A stretch of 64,000 bases of DNA from Elephas maximus indicus (taxonomy: Eukaryota; Chordata; Mammalia; Proboscidea; Elephantidae), in NCBI RefSeq assembly GCF_024166365.1, contig NC_064819.1, positions 209,089,293 through 209,153,292 of the forward strand, written 5' to 3'. Both the position numbers and the translations under genes were made by a program. Under the pieces are notes generated by a model. That model did no database searches. It had not been told where the DNA came from and was given only the letters and a program-made list of their open reading frames with translations. Positions 22,757 through 36,322 of the stretch are shown here, in pieces (position 1 is the stretch's first letter; every line of letters begins with the position of its first letter).

Positions 22757-25151
22757 TCTGGGGAACATGGTTTGAGGGGACTTCTAAGTCAATGGGCAAA
22801 ATGATTCTATTATGAAAACATTCTGCATCCCACTTTGAAATGTGGTGTCTGGGGTCTTAAATGCTACCAAGCGGCCATCTAAGATGCATCAATTGGTCTC
22901 AACCCACCTGGAGCAAAGGAAAATGAAGAACACCAAGGTCACACGACAACTAAGAACCCAAGAGACAGAAAGAGCCACATGAACCAGAGACCTACATCAT
23001 CCTGAGACCAGAAGAACTAGTTGGTGCCCGGCCACAATCGATGACTGCCCTGACAGGGAGCACAACAGAGAACTCCTGAGGGAACAGGAGATCAGTGGGA
23101 TGCAGACCCCAAATTCTCATAAAAAGACCATACTTAATGGTCTGACTGAGACTAGAGGAATCCCAGCGGCCATGGTCCCCAGACCTTCTGTTGGCACAGG
23201 ACAGGAACCATCCCCGAAGACAACTCATCAGACATGAAAGGGACTGGTCAGCGGGTGGGAGAGAGATGCTGATGAAGAGTGAGCTAATTCTATCAGGTGG
23301 ACACTTGAGATTGTGTTGGCAACTCTTGTCTGGAGGGGGGATGGGAGGATAGAGAGAGAGGGAAGCTGGCAAAATTGTCACGAAAGGAGAGACTGAAAGG
23401 GCTGACTCATTAGGGGGAGAGCAAGTGGGAGTACGGAGTAAGATGTATGTAAACTTATATGTGACAGACTGATTGGATTTGTAAACGTTCACTTGAAGCT
23501 TAATAAAAGTTAATAAAAAAAATATATAAAAAAAGATGGAAGGAATACAGAGTCATTATATCAAAAGGAATAAGTCATAACCATTTCAAGAGGTGGCATA
23601 TGATCAGGAACTGATGGTACTGAAGGAAGAAGTCCAAGCTGCTCTGAAGCCACTGGCAAAAAACAAGGCTCCAGGAATCAATGGAATATCAACTGAGATG
23701 TTTCAACAAACAGATGCAGCGCTGGAGGTGCTCACTTGACTATGCCAAGCAATACGGAAGACAGCTTCCTGGCCAACTAACTGGAAAAAAAAAAAACAAA
23801 AAACTGGAAGAGATCCATATTTATACCTATTCCCAAGAAAGGTGATCCAGCTGAATGTGGAAATTATAGAACAATATCATTCATATCACACACAAGCAAA
23901 ATTTTGCCGAAGATCGTTCAAAAACACCTGCAGCAGTGTATTGACAGGGAACTGCCAGAAATTCAGGCCAGTTTCAGAAAAGGACGTGGAACTAGGTATA
24001 TCATTGTTGATGGATCCCGGCTGAAAGCAGAGAATACCGGAAAGATGTTTACCTGTGTTTTATTGACTATGCAAAGGCATTCGACTGTGTGGGTCATAAC
24101 AAACTATGGATAACACTGCGAAGAATGGGAATTCCAGAACACTTAATTGTGCTCATGAGGAACCTTTACATAGATCAAGAGGTAGTCGTTTGGACAGAAC
24201 AAGGGTATACTGATTGGTTTAAGATCAGGAAAGGTGTGCACCAGGGTTGTATTCTTTCACCATACCTATTCAATCTGTATGCTGAGCAAATAACCTGAGA
24301 AGCTGGACTATATGAAGAAGAACGGGGCATCAGGATTGGAGGAATTCTCATTAATAACCTGCGTTATGCATATGACAGAACCTTGCTTGAAGAAAGTAAA
24401 GAGGACTTGAAGCACTTACTAATGAAAATCGAAGACCACAGCCTTCAGTATGGATTACACTTCAACATAAAGAAAACAAAAATCCTCACAACTGGACCAA
24501 TGAGCAACATCATGATAAACGGAGAAAAGATTGAAGTTGTCGAGGATTTCATTTTACTTGGATCCACAATCAACAGCCATGGAAGCAGCAGTTAAGAAAT
24601 CAAGAGACAAATTGCATTGGGTAAATCTGCTGCAAAGGACCTCTTTAAAGTTTTAAAGAGCAAAGATGTCACCTTGAAGACTAAGGTGCGCCTGGCCCAA
24701 GCCATGGCATTTTCAATTGCATCGTATGAATGTGAAAACTGGACAATGAATAAGGAAGACCGAAGAAGAATTGACACCTTTAAATTGTGGTGTTGGCAAA
24801 GAATATTGAATATACCATGGACTGCCAAAAGAATGAACAAATCTGTCTTAGAAGTACAACCAGAATGCTCCTTAGAAGCGAGGATGGTGAGACTGCATCT
24901 TACATACTTTGGACATGTTGTCAGGAGGGATTAGTCCCTGGAGAAGGACATCAAGCTTGGCAGAGTACAGGGTCAGTGGAAAAGAGGAAGACTGTCAATG
25001 AGGTGGATTGACACAGTGGCTGCAACAATGGGCTCAAGCATAACAACAATTGTGAGGATGATTCAGGACCGGGCAGTGTTTCGTTCCGTTGTGCATAAGA
25101 TTGCTATAAGTTGGAACTGACTTGACGGCACCTAACAACAACAATAGTATT

Positions 25152-26624
25152 TCAGTTATATTAAAAATGTTTTTAATTTTAGGCAGTTAGGGTGCTAGGG
25201 AGAGAGGACAGAAGCTGGAGAATGTTTCTGCTGAAACAGGAGGAAGAAGGATAAAATAAACAGAGCAATAAGGAGGTAAGTAGTAACAGAAGAAAGAAAA
25301 CAGAGGCAGATCAGGGAAGCCAAAGCCGGAAAGGATTTTTGCCTGTGAACTACATTTCAATTTGCCTAGCTTCAAGATATACCTTTTGACCTAATTTCAG
25401 AAACCAGCTACTCCAAATATTAAAGATAAACAATAATCCTATTCTCCCTCTCAATGCAAACACACTGTTAAAGGCCTCTTGGCCTGGCCTATTCAGCCCC
25501 TTCATATGTCCCTTCTGGTCTGGGACTCTGAAGACACTGACATCTCAGAGCAAGACAGGCGTATCCTCTGACACTTGGGCTGGGGTCACTGGGATCATAT
25601 GGACATGGCAAAGGAATGAATATCGAGGAATGGAGAGTAAATAACCTAGAAGTAATATCCATTGCTTCCATTACCTGGACCCAATATATTCCCCCTAGTT
25701 GCATGTCAAAGCTGTAATTCCAAACGGAATTGCATTGCATCAGTTTCCCAAGTGTGGGCATATTTTTTATTAGAGTTTAGATAGACTTTACAATCTAAAG
25801 CATTTTATGACTATATCATTTTAAATCTTAGCATTGCATTTTCCTAGAATTTGCCCACATTTACGGTAAAAATTTGCATGTGTATGCATTTATGAATGCT
25901 AGCATAAAAATGTTCAGAAATTGCCAATGGAAAACAAACCTTCATATAGTAAAAAAGCAAGCCATGTTTCCATGAATGAATATATATTTGGGTCCAGATT
26001 ATTTCTATCTTTTATTTCAATTTGTGATGACCAGTCATTATATTAGGGAGTCTTGTTACTCGAAGAGAGAAATGAAAATAGGATGGAAATAATGGAATTC
26101 TTAATTTTCAAATGGGAATCTCAAAGCACTCCCCACAACTTTATTTTCTTTTAAATTTAATAAAAAGGCAGGAAATTGATGGTCATTGTGTCCTTGCAGA
26201 TAAAAGTGCCAGTTGAGCCCAAATTCTAATGCTGAGGAATATGGTCTTCACCAGCTCATACCATATAAAGTTGCCTTGGTTTGTGAATAAATGTAGAATG
26301 AAATCAGCCCTACTACTCTGAACTCAATAGTTTGGACCCAGGGCCAGTACCACCTATTGGCTGGGCAACATGAGGGCCATCTCTTTTGGCATTAAACTCT
26401 GGCTTATTGGGCATTGCCTACCGGCTAGTAGCAAACTGACCCAATCAGATCTCTCAGTAATACAAACAATAAGCCAGTGTTCCTCAAACTTAAGTAATAT
26501 ACAAATTCTTTTAAAGGGATAGCTTAAAAAATGTTAAAGGAAAAAAGAACTCGCCGTGATTGAACTAAATTATTATATCATTTGTACCAATGTGTACTAA
26601 TATAAAAATGGGTATAAATTTCTT
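25152..26624. other. AT-rich unique stretch, no recognised feature
   Basis: I recognise no gene, RNA or recent repeat here. The short open frames lack family motifs. Confidence 0.5.
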
Positions 26625-26633
26625 ACAGTTCTT

Positions 26634-26799
26634 ATTGAAATGCTGGTGGCATAGTGGTTAAGAACTATGGCTGCTAACCAAAAGGTCGACAGTTCGAATG
26701 CACCAGATGCTCCTTGGAAACCCTATGGGGCAGTTCTACTCTGTTCTATAGAGTCACTATGAGTCGGAATCGACTCAATGGCAATGGGTTTTTTTTTAA
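26634..26799 (+). repeat. AfroSINE, short form
   Basis: Head TGCTGGTGGCATAGTGGTTA and tail GAGTCGGAATCGACTCAATG with T-rich end. Target duplication ACAGTTCTT at 26625-26633 and 26800-26808. It lies 12 bases from the L1 target site. Confidence 0.92.
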
Positions 26800-29218
26800 A
26801 CAGTTCTTGTACAGTTGAAATTTTTTTTTTAAATAATTTCTATTGTGCTTTAAGTGAAAGTTTACAAATCAAGTTAGTCTCTCACACAAAAACCCATATA
26901 CACCTTGCTACACACTCCCAATTACTCTCCCCCTAATGAGACAGCCCGCTCTCTTCCTCCACTCTCTCTTTTCATGTCCATTTCACCAGCTTCTAACCCC
27001 CTCCACCCTCTCATCTCCCCTCCAGGCAGGAGATGCCAACATAGTCTCAAGTGTCCACCTGATCCAAGAAGCTCGCTCCTCACCAGCATCCCTCTCCAAC
27101 CCATTGTCCAGTCCAAGCCATGTCTGAAGAGTTGGCTTCCAGAATGGTTCCTGTCCTGGGGCAACAGAAGGTCTGTCGGCCATGACCACCGGGGTCCTTC
27201 TAGTCTCAGTCAGACCATTAAGTCTAGCCTTATGAGAACTTGGGGTCTGCATCCCACTGCTCTCCTGCTCCCTCAGGGGTTCTGTGTTGTGTTCCCTGTC
27301 AGGGCAGTCATTGGTTATAGCCGGACACCATCTAGTTCTTCTGGTCTCAGGATGATGTAATCGCTGGTTCATGTGGCCCTTTCTGTCTCTTGGGCTCATA
27401 GTTAGTGTGTGACCTTGGTGTTCTTCATTTTCCTTTGATCCAGGTGGGTTGAGACCAATTGATGCATCTTAGATGGCTGCTTGCTAGCTTTTAAGACGCC
27501 AGAGGCCACTCTTCAAAGTGGGATGCAGAATGTTTTCTTAATAGATTTTATTATGCCAATTGAGTTAGATGTCCCCTGAAACCATGGTCCCCAGACCTCT
27601 GCCCCTGCTATGCTGGCCTTCAAAGCATTCAGTTTATTCAGGAAACTGCTTTTGGTTTAGTCCAATTGTGCTGACCTCCCCTGTATTGTGTGTTGTCTTT
27701 CCCTTCACCTAAAGTAGTTCTTATCTACTATCTAATTAGTGAATACCCCCGCCCACCCCCACCCGCCTCTCGTAACCACAAAAGAATGTTTTCTTCTCAG
27801 TTTAAACTATTTCTCAAGTTCTTATAATAGTGGTCTTATACAATATTTGTCCTTTTGCAACTGACTAATCTCACTCAGCATAATGCCTTCCAGGTTACTC
27901 CATGTTATGAAATGTTTCATAGATTCCTCACTGTTCTTTATCGATGTGTAGTATTCCATTCTGTGAATATACCCTAATTTATTTATCCATTCATCCGTTG
28001 CTGGGCACCTTGGTTGCTTCCATGTTTCTGCTATTGTAAACAGTGCTGCAAGAAACATGGGTGTGCATACATCTGTTTGTGTAAAGGCTGTTATTTCTCT
28101 AGGATATTTTCCAAGGAGTGGGATTGCTGGATCATATGGTAGTTCTATTTCTAACTTTTTAAGGAAACACCAAATCGATTTCCAAAGTGGTTGTACCATT
28201 TGACATTCCCACCAGCAGTGTAGAAGTGTTCCAATCTCTCCACAGCCTCTCCAACATTGATTATTTTGTGTTTTTTGGATTAATGCCAGCCTTGTTGGAG
28301 TGAGATGAAACCTCATTGTAGTTTTGATCTGCATTTCTCTAATGGCTAATGATAGTGAACATTTCCTCATATATCTGTTAGCTACCTCAATGTCTTCTTT
28401 AGTGAAGCGTCTATTCATATCTTTTGCCCATTTTTTAATTGGGTTATTTGTTTTTTGCAGTTGAGTTTTTGCAGTATCATGTAGATTTTAGAGATCAGGC
28501 GCTGATCAGAAATGTCATAGCTAAAAACTTTTTCCCAGTCTGTAGGTAGTCTTTTTACTCTTTTGGTGAAGTCTTTGGATGAGCGCAAGTGTTTGATTTT
28601 TAGGAGCTCCCAGTTACCTAGTTTTCCTTCTACATTCTTTATAATGTTTTCTACACTGTTTATGCCATGTATTAGGTCTCCTAACGTTGTCCCTATTTTT
28701 TCTTCCATGATCTTTATCGTTTTAGATTTTCTATTTAGGTCTTTGATCCATTTTGAGTTAGTTTTTGTGCATGGAGTGAGGTATGGGTCTGTTTCATTTT
28801 TTTGCAGAGGGATATGCAGGTATGCCAGCACCATTTGTTAAAAAGACTGTCTTTTCCCATTTAACTGTTTTGGGGCTTTTGTCAAATATCAACTGCTCAT
28901 ATGTGGATGGACTTACGTCTGGATTCTCAGTTCTGTTCCATTGGTCCATGTATCTGTTGTTGTACCAGTACCAGGCTGTTTTGACTACTGTGGCGGTATA
29001 ATAGGTTCTAAAATCAGGTAAAGTAAGGCCTCCCACTTTGTTCTTCTTTTTCAGTAATGTCTTATTTATCCGGGGCCTCTTTCTCTTCCATATAAAATTG
29101 GTGATTTGTTTCTCCATCTCATTAAAGAATGTCATTGGGATTTGGATCGGAATTGCATTAAATGTATACATTGCTTTTGGTAGAATAGACATTTTTATAA
29201 TGTTAAATCTTCCTATCC

Positions 29219-32200
29219 CCCACATGTCTGTCAGTTTGTCGTACTGTGGGGGCTTGTGTGTTGCTGTGATGCTGGAAGATATGCCACCGGTATTCAGATA
29301 CCAGCAGGGTCACCCATGGAGGACAGGTTTCAGCTGAGCTTCCAGACTGAGACAGACTAGGAAGAAGGACCCGGCAGTCTACTTCTGAAAAGCATTAGGC
29401 AGTGAAAAGCTTATGAATAGCAGCGGAACGTTGTCTGATATAGTGCTGGAAGATGAGCCCCCCAGGTTGGAAGGCACTCAAAAGAACTGGGGAAGAGCTG
29501 CCTCCTTGAACTAGAGTCGACCTTAATGATGTGGATGGAGGAAAGCTTTCGGGACCTTCATTTGCTGATGCAGCACGACTCAAAATGAGAAGAAACAGCT
29601 GCAAACATCCATTAATAATTGGAACCTGGAATGTACGAAGTATGAATCTAGGAAAATTGGAAATCATCAAAAATGAAATGGAACACATAAACATCGATAT
29701 CCTAGGCATTAGTGAGCTGAAATGGACTGGTATTGGCCATTTTGAATCGGACAATCATATAGTCTACTATGCTGGGAATGACAACTCGAAGAGGAATGGT
29801 GTTACATTCATCATCAAAAAGAACGTTTCAAGGTCTATCCTGACGTACAACGCTGTCAGTGATAGGATAATATCCATATGCCTACAAGGAAGACAAGTTA
29901 ATACGACTATTATTCAAATTTATGCACCAACCACTAGGGCCAAAGATGAAGAAATAGAAGATTTTTATCAGATGCTACAGTCTGAAATTGATCAAACATG
30001 CAATCAAGATGCAGTGATAATTACTGGCGATTGGAGTGTGAAAGTTGGAAACAAAGAAGGATCAGTAGTTGGAAAATATGGCCTTGGTGACAGAAACAAT
30101 GCCAGAGATCGAAAGATAGAATTTTGCATGACCGACTTCTTCATTGCAGATACCTTCTTTCACCAACATAAACGGCGACTATACACATGGACCTCGCCAG
30201 ATGGAACACACAGAAATCAAATTGACTACATCTGTGGAAAGAGACGATGGAAAAACTCAATATCATCAGTCAGAACAAGGCCAGGGGCCGACTGTGGAAC
30301 AGACCATGAATTGTTCATATGCAAGTTCAAACTGAAACTGAAGAAAATCAGAGCAAGTCCACGAGAGCCAAAATATGACCTTGAATATATTCAACATGAA
30401 TTTAGAGACCATCCGAAGAATAGATTTGATACATTGAACACTAGCGACTGAAGACCAGACGAGTTGTAGAATGACATCAAGGACATCATCCATGAAGAAA
30501 GCAAGAGGTCACTGAAAAAAAAAGGAAAGAAAGAAAAGACCAAGATGGGTATCAGAGGAGACTCTGAAACTTGCTCTTGAACGTCGAGCGGCTAAAGCAA
30601 AAGGAAGAATTGATGAAGTAAAAGAACTGAACAGATTTCAAAGGGCATCTCGAGAAGACAAAGTAAAGTATTACAATGACATGTGAAAAGAGCTGGAGAT
30701 GGAAAACCAAAAGGGAAGAACAGGTTTGGTCTTTCTCAAGCTGAAAGAACTGAAGAAAAAATTCAAGCCTCGAGTTGCAATAGTGAAGGATTCCATGGGG
30801 AAAATATTAAACGATGCAGGAAGCATCAAAAGAAGATGGAAGGAATACACAGAGTCATTATACCAAAAAGAATTAGTCAGTATTCAAACATTTCAAGAGG
30901 TGGCATATGGTCAGAAACCAATGGTACTGAAGGAAGAAGTCCAAGTTGCTCTGAAGGCATTGGTGAAAAACAAGGCTCCAGGAATTGATGGAATATCAAT
31001 CGAGATGTTTCAACAAACAGATGCAGCGCTGGAGGTGCTCACTCGTCTATGCCAAGAAATATGAAAGACAGCTTCCTGGCCAACTGATTGGAAGAGATCC
31101 ATATTTATGCCTATTCCCAAGAAAGGTGATCCAACCAAATGTGGAAATTATAGAACAATATCATTAATATCACACGCAAGCAAAATTTTGCTGAAGATCA
31201 TTCAAAAACGGCTGCAGCAGTATATCAACAGGGAACTGCCAGAAATTCAGGCCGGTTTCAGAAGAGGACATGGAACCAGGGATATCATTGCTGATGTCAG
31301 ATGGATCCTGGCTGAAAGCAGAGAATACCAGAAGGATGTTTACCTGTGTTTAGTGACTATGCAAAGGCATTCTACTGTGTGGATCATAAACTATGGATAA
31401 CACTGTGAAGAATGGGAATTCCAGAACACTTAATTGTGCTCATGAGGAACCTTTACATAGATCAAGAGGCCGTTGTTTGGACAGAACAAGGGTATGCTGA
31501 TTGGTTTAAGGTCAGGAAAGGTGTGCACCAGGGTTGTATTTTTTCACCATACCTATTTAATCTGTATGCTGAAAAAATAATACGAGAAGCGGGACTATAT
31601 GAAGAAGAACGGGGCATCAGGATTGGAGGAATTCTCATTAACAACCTGCATTATGCAGATGACACAACCTTGCTTGCTGATAGTGAAGAGGACTTGAAGC
31701 ACTTCCTAATGAAGATCAAAGATCACAGCCTTCAGTATGGATTACACCTCAACATAAAGAAGACAAAAATCCTCACAACTGGACTAATGAGCAACATCAT
31801 GATAAACGGAGAAAAGATTGAAGTTGTCGAGGATTTCATTTTACTTGGATCCACAATCAACAGCCATGGAAACAGCAGTCAAGAAATCAGAAGACACATT
31901 GCATTGGGCAAATGTGCTGCAAAGTACCTCTTCAAAGTGTTGAAGAGCAAAGATGTCACCCTGAAGACTAAGGTGTGCCTGACCCAAGCCATGGTATTTT
32001 CAGTCACATCATATGCATGTGAAAGCTTGACAACGAATAAGGAAGACTGAAGAAGATTTGATGCCTTTAAATTGTGGTGTTGGCAAAGAATATTGAATAT
32101 ACCATGGACTGCCAAAAGAATGAACAAATTTGTCTTAGAAGAAGTACAACTAGAATGCTCCTTAGAGGCAAGGATGGGGAGACCGCGTCTTACATACTTG

Positions 32201-32429
32201 CGACATGTTGTCGGGAAGGATCAGTCTCTGGAGAAGGACATCATGCTTGGCAGAGTACAGGGTCAGCGGAAAAGAGGAAGACCCTCAACGAGGTGGATTG
32301 ACACAGTGGCTGCAACAATTAGCTCAAGCATAACAACGATGGTAAGGATGGAGCAAGACCGGGCAGTGTTTCGTTCTGTTGTGCATAGGGTCGCTATGAG
32401 TCGGAATGGACTTGAGGGCACCAAACAAC
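29219..32429 (+). mobile_element. Full-length RTE LINE inserted in L1 ORF2
   Basis: The element starts CCACATGTCTGTCAGTTTG and ends GACTTGAGGGCACCAAACAA. A perfect 14-bp target duplication, AAATCTTCCTATCC, lies at 29205-29218 and 32430-32443. A 5' UTR of about 300 bases precedes the endonuclease. Its start coincides with that of the second full-length copy at 56592, so both appear to include the true 5' end. The copy is inactivated by scattered stops and frameshifts. Confidence 0.96.
29531..30451 (+). pseudogene. RTE endonuclease domain, open segment
   Basis: An open frame of 306 codons encodes the AP-type endonuclease of the RTE. Motifs seen in order: IGTWNVRSMN (about residues 35-44), ISELKWTGIG, IQIYAPTTRA, ITGDWSVKVG and GADCGTDHELF, the last carrying the catalytic DH pair. 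The first codon of the open frame is GTG; the first in-frame ATG is at 29586, just before RRNSCKH. The true start is not resolved. The frame ends at a TGA at 30449 in a CGA-type context, and the reverse transcriptase continues in pieces downstream. Confidence 0.88.
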
Positions 32430-32542
32430 AAATCTTCCTATCCATGAGCAAGGTATGTTCTTCTACTTATGTAAGTCTCTTTTGGTTTCTTGCAGAAGTG
32501 TACTGTAGTTTTCTTTGCATAAGTCTTTTACATCTCTGGTAA
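30699..32542 (+). pseudogene. RTE reverse-transcriptase domain, disrupted
   Basis: Pieces in shifting frames carry KAPGIDGISIEMFQQ (30699-31064), KILLKIIQKRLQQYI (31107-31400) and RKGVHQGCIFSPYLFNLYAE with the YADD catalytic motif at 31652-31663 (31412-32050). The last piece runs past the element end at 32429 into L1 sequence. At least three frame breaks and a TGA after TTNKED at 32048-32050 disable it. All motifs are those of the RTE clade. Confidence 0.88.
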
Positions 32543-35304
32543 GATTTATTCCTAAGTATTTTATCTTCTTGGGGGCTACTGTAAATGGCATTGATTTGGT
32601 GATTTCCTCTTCGATGTTCTTTTTGTTGGTGTAGAGGAATTCAACTGATTTTTGTATGTTTATCTTGTATCTGGGTACTCTGATGAACACTTCTCTTAGT
32701 TTCAGTAGTTTTCTGGAGGATTCCTTAGGGTTTTCTGTCTATAAGATCATATCATCTGCAAATAGAGATACTTCTACTTCTTCCTTGCCAATCTGGATGC
32801 ACTTTATTTCTTTATCTAGCCTAATTGTTCTGGCTAGGGCTTCCAGCACAATGTTGAATAAGACTGGTGATAAAGGGCATCCTTGCCTGGTTCCCGATCT
32901 CAGTGGGAATGTTTTCAGGCTCTCTCCCTTTTGGGTGATGTTGGCTGTTGGCTTTGTATAAATGCCCTTTACTCTGTTGAGAATATTTTGTTCTATTCCT
33001 ATTTTGCTGAGAGTTTTTATCATGAATGAGTGTTGAACTTTGTCAAATGCCTTTTCTGCATCAATTGATAAAATGTGATTCTTGTTTTTTGTTTTATTTA
33101 TGTGGTGGATTACATTAATTGTTTTTCTAATGTTAAGCCATCCCTGCATACCTGGTATGAATCCCACTTGGTCATGGCAAATTATTTTTTTGATATGTTG
33201 TTGAATTCTATTGGCTAGAATTTTGTTGACGATTTTTGCATCTACATTCATGAGGGATATAGGTCTATAATTTTCTTTTCTTGTGCTATCTTTCCCTGGT
33301 TTTGGTATCAGGGATATGGTGGCTTCATAGAATGAGTTTGGTAATGTTCCATCCTTCCTTTTCTATGCTCTGAAATACCTTTAGTAGTAGTGGTGTTAAC
33401 TCTTCTCTGAAAGTTTGGTAGAACTCTGCAGTGAAGCTGTCTGGACCAGGGCTTTTTTTCACTGGGAGTTTTTTGATTACCTTTTCAATCTCCTCTTCTG
33501 TTATGGGTCTATTTAGTTGTTCTACCTCTGTGTTAGTTTAGATAGGTAGTGTGTTTCTAGGAATTCATCCATTTCTTCTAGGTTTTCAAATTTGTTTGAG
33601 CATAGTTTTTCATAGTAATCTGGTATGATTCTTTTAATTTCAGTTGGGTCTGTTGTAATATCACTAATTTCATTTCTTATTTGGGTTATTTTCTTCCTTT
33701 CCTGTTTTCCTTTTGTCAGTTTGGCCAATGGTTTATCAATTTTGTTGATTTTTTTCAAAAGCCAGCTTTTGGTCTTGTTAATTCTTTCAATTGTTTTTCT
33801 GTTTTCTATTTCATTTATTTCAGCTCTAATTTTTATTATTTGTTTTCTTCTGGTGCCTGTGGGTTTCTTTTGTTGCTCACTTTCTATTTCTCCAAGTTGT
33901 AGGGATAGTTCTTTGATTTTGGCCCTTTCTTCTTTTTGTATGTGTGCATTTATTGATATAAATTGGCCTCTGAGCACCGCTTTTGCTGTGTCCCAAAGTT
34001 TCTGATAGGAAGTGTTTTCGTTCTCATTGGATTCTCTGAATTTCTTTATTCCATCCTTAATGTCTTCTATAATCCAGTCTTTTCTGAGCAGGGTATTGTT
34101 CAGTTTCCAAGTGTTTGATTTCTTTTTCCTGCTTTTCCAGTTATTGATTTCCACTTTTATGGCCTTATGGTCAGAGAAGATGCTTTGTAATATTTCAATG
34201 TTTTGGATTTTGCTAAGGCTTGCTTTATGACCTAATATGTGGTCTATTCTAGAGAATGTTCCATGTGCACTAGAAAAGAAAGTATAGTTAGTTGCTGTTG
34301 GGTGGAGTGTTCTGCATATGTCTACGAGGTCAAGTTGGTTGATTGTGGCATTTGGATCTTCCCTGTCTTTATTGAGCTTCTTTCTGGGTGTCCTGTCCTT
34401 CACAGAAAGTGGTGTGTTGAAGTCTCCTACTATTATTGTGGAGCTGTCTATCTCACTTTTCAATGCCCATAGAGTTTGTTTTATGTATCTTGCAGCCCTG
34501 TCATTGGGTGCATAAATATTTAATATGGTTATATCTTCTTGGTGTATTGGCCCTTTAATCATTATATAGTGTCCTTCCTTATCCTTTCTGATGGATTTAA
34601 CTTTAAAGTTTATTTTGTCAGAAGTTAATATTGCCACTCCTGCTCTTTTTTGATTGTTGTTTGCTTGATATATTTTTTTCAGTCCTTCGAGTTTTAGTTT
34701 GTTTGTGTCTCTAAGTCTAAGGTATGTCTCTTGTAGGAAGCGTATAGATGGATCTTGGTTTTTAATCCATTCTGTCTCTTTATTGGTGCATTTACTCCAC
34801 TTACATTCAGTATAATTATGGATAGTATGAATTTAGTGCTATCATTTTGATGTCTTTTTTGTGTGTTGAGAGCTTCTTTTTCCCACTTCATTTTATGTGC
34901 TGAGCAGATTTTCTTTATATATTGTCCTTTCCTCATATTTGTTGTTGATTTTGTTTCTGCTGAGTCTGTATTTTTCCCTTGTATTTTATTTTGATGAGTA
35001 GGATAGTTTGTCTCCTTTGTGGTTACCTTATTTTTTACCCCTATTTTTCTAAATTTATAACTAACTTTTATTTCTTTGTATCGCTGTATCTTCCTCTCCA
35101 TATGGCAGGTATATGATTACATTTCTTAGTCCCTCTTTATTATTTTAATGTTGTCTTCTTTTATATAATAACCTCACCGTTACCCTGTGTTGGGCTTTTT
35201 TTTTTTTTTTTAATCTTGCTTTTTTTTTTTTTTTGCGATTTCCCTGTCTGGATTGACTTCTGGTTGCTCTGCCCAGTGTTCCAGTCTTGGGTTGATACCT
35301 GATA

Positions 35305-36322
35305 TTATTGATTTTCTAGCCAAAGAAATCCCTTTAATATTTCTTGTAGTTTTGGTTTGGTTTTTATGGATTCCCTCAACATGTGTTTATCTGGAAATGT
35401 CTTAATTTCACCTTCATATTTAAGAGACAGTTTTGATGGATATATGATTCTTGGCAGGCAATTTTTTTCCTTCAGTTTTTTAAATACGTCATCCCATTGC
35501 CTTCTTGCCTGCATGGTTTTTGCCGAGTAGTCCCAGCTTATTCTTATTGGCTCTTCCTTGTAGGGAGACTTTTCTTTTATCCCTCACTGCTCTTATAATT
35601 GTCTCTTTATCTTTGGTTTTGACAATCTTGATTATAATATGTCTTGGTGAATTTCGTTTAAGGTCTACCTTATGTGGAGTTCAATGAGCATCTTGGATAG
35701 ATATCTTCTCATCTTTCACAGTATCAGGGAAGTTTTCTGCCAATAAATCCTCAACAATTTTCTCTGTATTTTCTGTTATCCCTCCCTGTTCTGGTACTCC
35801 AATTACTCCTAGGTTATTTCTCTTGATAGAATCCCACATGATTCTTAAGGTTTCTTCATTTTTTTTAATTCTTTTGTCTGATTTTTCTTCAAATATATTA
35901 GTGCCAAGTGATTTATCTTCAAGTTCAGAAATTCTAGCTTCTACTTGCTCTGTTCTGCTCCTCTGACTTTCTATTGAGTTATTTAATTCTGTAATTTTAT
36001 TGTTAATCTTCTGAATTTCTGATTGCTGTCTGTCTATGGATTTTTCCACCTTATTAAACTTTTCATTATGTTCCTGAATAATCTTTCTGATTTCTTCATT
36101 TGCTTTATCTGTGTGTTCCTTGGCTTGTTCTGCATATTGCTTCATTTCCTTCCTGATGTCTAGAAGGGTTCTATATATTAAACTTTTGTATTCTGCATCT
36201 GGTAATTCCAGGAATGCACGTTCATCCAAAAGATCCCTGGATTCTTTGTTTTGAGAACCTGTTGAGGTGATCATGGTCTGTTTCTTTATGTGACTTGATA
36301 TTGACTGTTGTCTCCGAGCCAT
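35305..36322 (-). pseudogene. L1 ORF1, frameshifted
   Basis: The segment 35681-36322 starts with ATG (MARRQQSISSHI) and holds a long coiled coil (KANEEIRKIIQEHNEKFNKV and on) and the start of the RNA-binding region (RRNNLGVIGVPE-like block). A stop interrupts it after ISIQDAH. The C-terminal part continues at 35305-35514 in another frame (LPRIIYPSKLSLKYEG). This is the usual ORF1 order of coiled coil, RRM and C-terminal domain. Confidence 0.88.

Larger units (their letters stand above)
21781..23527 (+). mobile_element. 5'-truncated L1 LINE inserted in the RTE
   Basis: The insertion starts within the end of ORF2 and continues through a 1-kb 3' UTR to AATAAAAGTTAATAAAA and an A-rich tail. The target repeats are AAAAGAAGATGGA (21768-21780) and AAAAAAAGATGGA (23528-23540). 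The A-rich target fits L1 endonuclease preference. Deleting the L1 and one repeat restores the RTE reading GAAGCATCAAAAGAAGATGG exactly as in the uninterrupted copy at 30820-30840. Confidence 0.95.
21334..25142 (+). mobile_element. 5'-truncated RTE LINE carrying an L1 insertion
   Basis: The RTE begins after the endonuclease domain (ATTTAGAGACTATCTGAAG) and ends with GACTTGACGGCACCTAACAA. Target duplication AATAGTATT lies at 21325-21333 and 25143-25151. It is interrupted at 21781-23527 by an L1. The reverse-transcriptase region after the L1 is broken by stops and frameshifts. The YADD site reads as a decayed ATGCATATGACAG near 24366-24378. Confidence 0.92.
27822..34860 (-). pseudogene. L1 ORF2 (endonuclease and reverse transcriptase), disrupted
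   Basis: The N-terminal endonuclease lies at about 34860-33522, with ILNIYAPN, VGDFNTPLS and IFSDHKAIKV. The reverse transcriptase follows, with [24 protein letters not shown] and a FADD catalytic motif at 32762-32751. An in-frame TAG follows at 32741-32739. The RTE insertion at 29219-32429 splits the gene after the palm domain. Downstream pieces carry [17 protein letters not shown] (28794-29225) and the C-terminal Cys-rich segment (27822-28418). Several frameshifts and stops add to the RTE insertion. Fragments after removal of the RTE account for an ORF2 of typical L1 length. Confidence 0.92.

Noticed and set aside
29219..32429. An active autonomous RTE
   Set aside because: The catalytic motifs are largely kept, but several stops and frameshifts break the single long frame expected of an active RTE.
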